The position numbers were made by a program, and so were the translations under genes. Below the pieces are notes generated by a model. That model was not told the origin of the DNA. It was given only the letters and a program-made list of their open reading frames with translations, and searched no databases. From NCBI GenBank assembly GCA_020536535.1, contig JAHLWZ010000537.1, forward strand, positions 1,024 to 24,382: a DNA stretch of 23,359 nucleotides, read 5' to 3'. Position 1 is the stretch's first letter. Every line of letters begins with the position of its first letter. Shown here one piece after another: positions 19,929 to 23,359 of this stretch. Origin of the DNA: Pelomyxa schiedti (lineage: Eukaryota > Evosea > Pelobiontida > Pelomyxidae).

Positions 19929-20352
19929 CCCAACACCAACAAAACAACACATAAGAAAAAATAAAAAAAAAAGATTCTTGTTGTATCAGCGTTGTGTTCG
20001 CAACCCTCCTTCTCGGGTTGTGACACATCAGAGGCCGGAAGTCTCCCTGCCCACAAAAGTACAGTAATCAGCTTGGAGAATCAAGCCCACGGCAGCTTGG
20101 CAAGTTGGAACAGGTTAAGATCCAGTGGAGCAACTGCCGGATTTGTAACGTGACCCAACGGGGGATTCCAGGTGCATTACTACCAAGGTTCAGAATCACC
20201 TTTTCAAAAGCAAAAAGTCGAGCAACCAGGTTAAGAGCGCACGAGCAAACACAGCCCTTTTCTCGCCATTATCACCGAACCCATAATTCAGCGCTCCCCC
20301 ACACTTATTTCGCGGCCACAAACCAATTAACCAGTAGCGAAACCAAGTTGTA
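19929..20352. other. Spacer between the 520-aa gene and gene D
   Basis: An AATAAA at 19960-19965, 32 bases after the stop and within an A-rich run, is a plausible polyadenylation signal for the upstream gene. The right part is probably the promoter of D: CAAGTTGGAACA at 20101-20112, CCAATTAACC at about 20321 and CCAAGTTG at 20343-20350 immediately before the start codon. No other gene is supported. Confidence 0.5.
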
Positions 20353-22419
20353 ATGGCCCATTTGGAGGCGACTTCGCAGCAGCCACCCATCCCTCCAATT
20401 CCAACAACAAAAGCCAAAACACGAAACGCAACATTGTCTTATAATGAAAGCACAAAATGTATTGGGGGGTTTGCACTTTTGGACCGTCAGACAGTTGCGG
20501 TTTTCACCAAACTTGAAGGCAAGAGGCCATCCCTTTCACCCACCTCCCTGGGTGCCGAGTCTTCTCATTCTTCTTGCACATCATCTCATTCTGTTTCCGG
20601 GTCCGCTCATTCCGATTCCACATTTACAACTTCCACGAGTTCGGAGTCGCCAGCTCTAATGAACGTGAGGGCCACTGACAGGTCTTCACGCAGATCCTTC
20701 ACAAGCTCACTCTCCGGTTCTCCTTCATCTTCTCAGTCCGGAGTTCGCCTTTCCTCTATTTCCGGCAGTAAGTCATCATCGTTATCAGGCCGGTATGTAT
20801 TGATCCACATTCTCCATTTCCACTTCCACTCATCCCACAAACAGTTCCGCTCTCAAGGAAGACGGTGTAAGAACTCTGGGTTGTCATCGTGCAACCAAAG
20901 CCGTTCCCGTAACCGAGAAGGGAGAAATTTCAGCCACATACCGCGTAAGAGAGTCGGCCAAGCAGTCTTCTTTGGAAGGTTCAGCATACAACGGGAGACA
21001 TCAACAGTTACACACCAACCGTGTGAAGCCCAGATATGCCTCGACTACTTTTATAAAGCCGTCCCACTGGTGCCGAAGTAAAAGTTCAAGTCGAAATTGG
21101 CGCCGACCCATAAGCAAGAGAAAGAGCAAGAGCTCGAGTCCTTCAACATCGTATGATAAAAAATTGAGCAGCTATAGTGACGATACGGGGGTTCAAGTGA
21201 ATGCCGAAAGTGATACCCAAATGCCCAGTATTCATGATTCTTCGGCGAACTGTGATCGTTCCAGACAAAAATCCCACCCTCAATTCCAAGTGTCGCCTCC
21301 CAAAAGAGTCAATGTCCACCCACAAGTGCCTGAAGCGTGGATCTGCAACATCTCCGAGCACAGCATCGCAAATTCTGGTGTTCCGAGAACCGATGGGAAA
21401 GAAGAACTGAGGCAACTGGCCTTTGAGCCTGCTCCCACATACAAGAAACCAAGTACCGCGCCACCACAACGAGTTGATGTGTTCGGTGGAACTTATGGCG
21501 ACAAGTCCCTTCCCCGACGGCAAACCCCACCAACCCCCAGTATCAAACCCACTCAGCCGACGCGTGTGCTCGCTCGTTGGAATCTTGACTCCTCTTCGGA
21601 GTATGCCAGTCAGGGTTCCCTTGCAACTCCCCGGTCAACGCCAACACCCTCCAATATTGGCTTCTGTGACCCGTCAAAATGTAAAAGGTCCATGCTGGAG
21701 GCTCTTCACCCGGCAGATGAAAAACCATCTGCTCAATATGTCACTCTGGCCAAGGATTTGAATCCCAGTCACAATTTATCAGTTCCTCCACAGACAGCAC
21801 CTTCATCTTCCGTTCCTAACAGCCAATGGCCCTATCTTACCAACTCAAAAATGGGTCACTTGATTACAGCTTCTCTGTTTCCAAAGCAGGTTGTTGTTTG
21901 TCTTTAAAAATCGAATCGGTGATCTTTCTAATAACATGAGATACAGGGCTCTGCCGAGGATAAGGCTAAGTTCCGTAAGGATCTCATCACTTTTTTGGAC
22001 GGAGCTGCCTGTGCAGCACCATACTGGCAGCACAAATCTGTGTTGTATGCATCACCAACTCCCCGCCCCCGCTTTTCGTGCGCGACTGATCCACTTTTAG
22101 CGATCTCTCTTTCCAGCTGCTCAAAGTGAGATACATTGTTCACTCGGCAGTTTGTATGACTAGAGACTACATATTTGTAGAGCAACATTTAGGCGTATTC
22201 CGCTGTCGTCGTGCCTGCGTTACACGATCCTCCTGTGCTTCAGATCCAACAGCGTCACCCTCATTTCCAGTGCTTGGTCTCCTCCAGCCTGAAGACGAAA
22301 ACTTGCTCAGAACAGTGGCTCAACTCCGTGATTGGGAAGCTTTGTTCCTAGTGATGGACGATAGGACCCACATGACTCTCCTTGTAGTGCTAGATTTTCT
22401 ATGCAGTGAAATATTGTAA
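20353..22419 (+). CDS. Array gene D: short, diverged four-exon family member
   Basis: Exons 20353-20792, 20845-21889, 21947-22044 and 22101-22419 (TAA) give 633 aa. Every intron length (52, 57, 56) is what the frames require. The N-terminus is unlike A-C, Ser-rich, ending SSSLSGR at the first junction. A short basic Ser/Arg/Lys part (about 225-250, SKSSSRNWRRPISKRKSKSSS) replaces the long RS repeat. Module 1 (about 482-545) is recognisable: MGHLITASLFPKQ-GSAEDKAKFRKDLITFLDGAA...SVF-DLSFQLLKVRY. Module 2 ends VMDDRTHMTLLVVLDFLCSEIL but has lost the Pro loop and Cys pair found in copy 0. The conserved ERYTLLCTETNAVLV segment is also not preserved. It may be a diverged gene or one in early decay. 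Confidence 0.7.
20793..20844 (+). other. Intron 1 of gene D, 52 nt
   Basis: GTATGT donor and pyrimidine-rich CATTTCCACTTCCACTCATC...AACAG end. Phase 2; removal links the frame from ATG 20353 to the frame holding the rest of the protein. No equivalent intron is seen in A, B or C. Confidence 0.75.
21890..21946 (+). other. Intron 2 of gene D (conserved site 1, phase 0), 57 nt
   Basis: GTTGTT donor (weak), TTCTAATAAC branch-like sequence, GATACAG acceptor. It contains an in-frame TAA (21905-21907). It sits at the same place as intron 1 of B and C. Confidence 0.78.
22045..22100 (+). other. Intron 3 of gene D (conserved site 2, phase 2), 56 nt
   Basis: GTATGC donor and CCACTTTTAG acceptor. Removal joins SVF to DLSFQLLK, the same junction as in A, B and C. 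Confidence 0.75.
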
Positions 22420-23251
22420 CGTGGCTCACTCCCAGTCTAACAAAGACAGAAGAGGTCAGAAAGGTGCCAATGACTGGCAGCCTAACACCTTACAAAAAAT
22501 TAGTTGTTTTACAAAAAATAGTGATCCTTTTGGTTCGGCCAAGTGGCCATTTTTCGAAAAAGGAAAAAAAAAGTAAAAACCAAGGCGGTTCCGCCACTAG
22601 ACAAACAAAAGATCGCAAGTCGCCGACTGAAGAAAGGAATTTCTCACCGCCAGCCCAATGACCTTTTTATTGCCCAGGAGTTTCTTTTGAGTTGACCATT
22701 ACACTTTGACACTCAGCGGCATGACCTTGCGCCGTGGGATGCTGTCAAGGTTCTGCACCTGCTTCTCAGTACTGCATCGCTTCGCATTTGGCGGCCTAAG
22801 CTACTCATTCGCCGCCAAGACGCAGTTCAAAGACGTTGCAACAGGTTTGATACCACCAAGCTAACTCTACAATCTTGCCATCAGTCATGGTTGACATACG
22901 ACTGGAGGTTAGCTGGGGACAGAATGGCTATGTGTGAGTTGACTTGAGATAAACAGCGTTGTTCCTAACAGAAGGGGCATTTGTCTTGTTTTAACTGTGG
23001 TGAATGGAGAAACACTTACACAAAATACTGTAATCAAATAACAATTATCCCATCAATTGTTATCCCTTTGAGAAGTAACACAAGATTACAAAGCAGAATG
23101 GCCTGGAGCTATCTCGTCACTGGAGAAACTGTGCTAGATGCCATCACCTTTAAAATACTCTAGAACCCTCAAATGGTAATCTAGAAGTGATTCCGGGCGG
23201 CGGAATCAAACGAACCGACTTGACTATTTTATTGCCCTATTTGGGCGTTTC
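22420..23251. other. Spacer between gene D and copy E
   Basis: The first 150 bases match the 3' flank of copy 0 (AACGTGG, AGACAGAAGAGG(T/A)CAGAAAG, GCCTAACACCT, then CCAAGTGGCC...GAAAAAGGAAAAA). The remainder (22580-23250) holds no gene I can support. Spacing from stop to the next conserved block is 832 bases here and 860 after copy 0, which supports duplication of the whole segment. Confidence 0.5.
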
Positions 23252-23359
23252 GCCAACATCAGCGCGTGGTACTTTTGGGAAGTCTATGGGTTAATTGGTC
23301 GCACCCCCAAGTTGCCTACTGTCAAATTGGGGGTTATGTGAACGTTCAAGATGTACGTT
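23252..23359 (+). promoter_or_regulatory. Diverged upstream block of a further copy (E), cut by the window edge
   Basis: GCCAACATCA...TACTTTTGGGAA(G)TCTATGGG...CCCAAGTTGCCTACTGTCAAATTGGG follows the order of 1082-1198 with many substitutions, and an ATG at 23351 lies at the place of the conserved ATG. A further A-type gene is expected just beyond the window. Confidence 0.6.

Noticed and set aside
20105-20353. An 82-aa gene overlapping the start of D
   Set aside because: No recognisable features; it lies in the probable promoter and leader of D and its stop overlaps the D start codon by chance.
1-23359. tRNA, rRNA or transposase genes
   Set aside because: No cloverleaf-like segments, rRNA signatures, transposase motifs or terminal inverted repeats were seen by eye; a covariance-model search was not possible.

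Overview
The window looks like nuclear DNA of a microbial eukaryote that uses the standard genetic code. All three stop codons serve in different genes. Genes lie on both strands with 0.3-0.9 kb spacers, and the introns are very short (45-59 nt) with GT...AG ends. Taxon is not decidable from sequence alone. The style of the 520-aa gene faintly recalls Archamoebae such as Pelomyxa, but that is only an impression.

Most of the window is a tandem array of one family I cannot name. From left to right: the 3' tail of a copy (copy 0, 1-221); three large genes on the + strand, A (1365-5153), B (5976-9747) and C (11179-14995); a decayed relic between B and C (about 10090-10400); a shorter diverged copy D (20353-22419); and, at the right edge, the start of the upstream region of another copy, E (23252-23359). 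B, C and D look broken when read straight through, but each becomes one continuous reading frame once short introns at conserved positions are removed. The predicted proteins (about 1247, 1221, 1237 and 633 aa) are largely disordered. In order they have a Ser-rich N-terminus, an MPPPKI...NGD motif (A-C), Arg/Ser repeats, long Pro/Gln/Ser-rich tracts, then two conserved C-terminal modules.

Between C and D is a 4.8-kb segment unrelated to the array. It holds a minus-strand gene (17922-15451, two exons, 806 aa) with a Gly/Arg stretch and a long Arg-Asp/Arg-Glu repeat, and a + strand 520-aa protein of unknown family (18366-19928). They diverge from a 443-bp spacer.

The flanks are duplicated as well. 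Copy 0, the relic and D share 3' sequence; A, C and E share an upstream block, identical over 117 nt between A and C; A and C share a 3' flank. The duplicated unit was therefore probably a D-type gene followed by an A-type gene. The Arg/Ser and Arg-Asp proteins resemble splicing or RNA-condensate factors in composition only; no enzymatic domain is visible.
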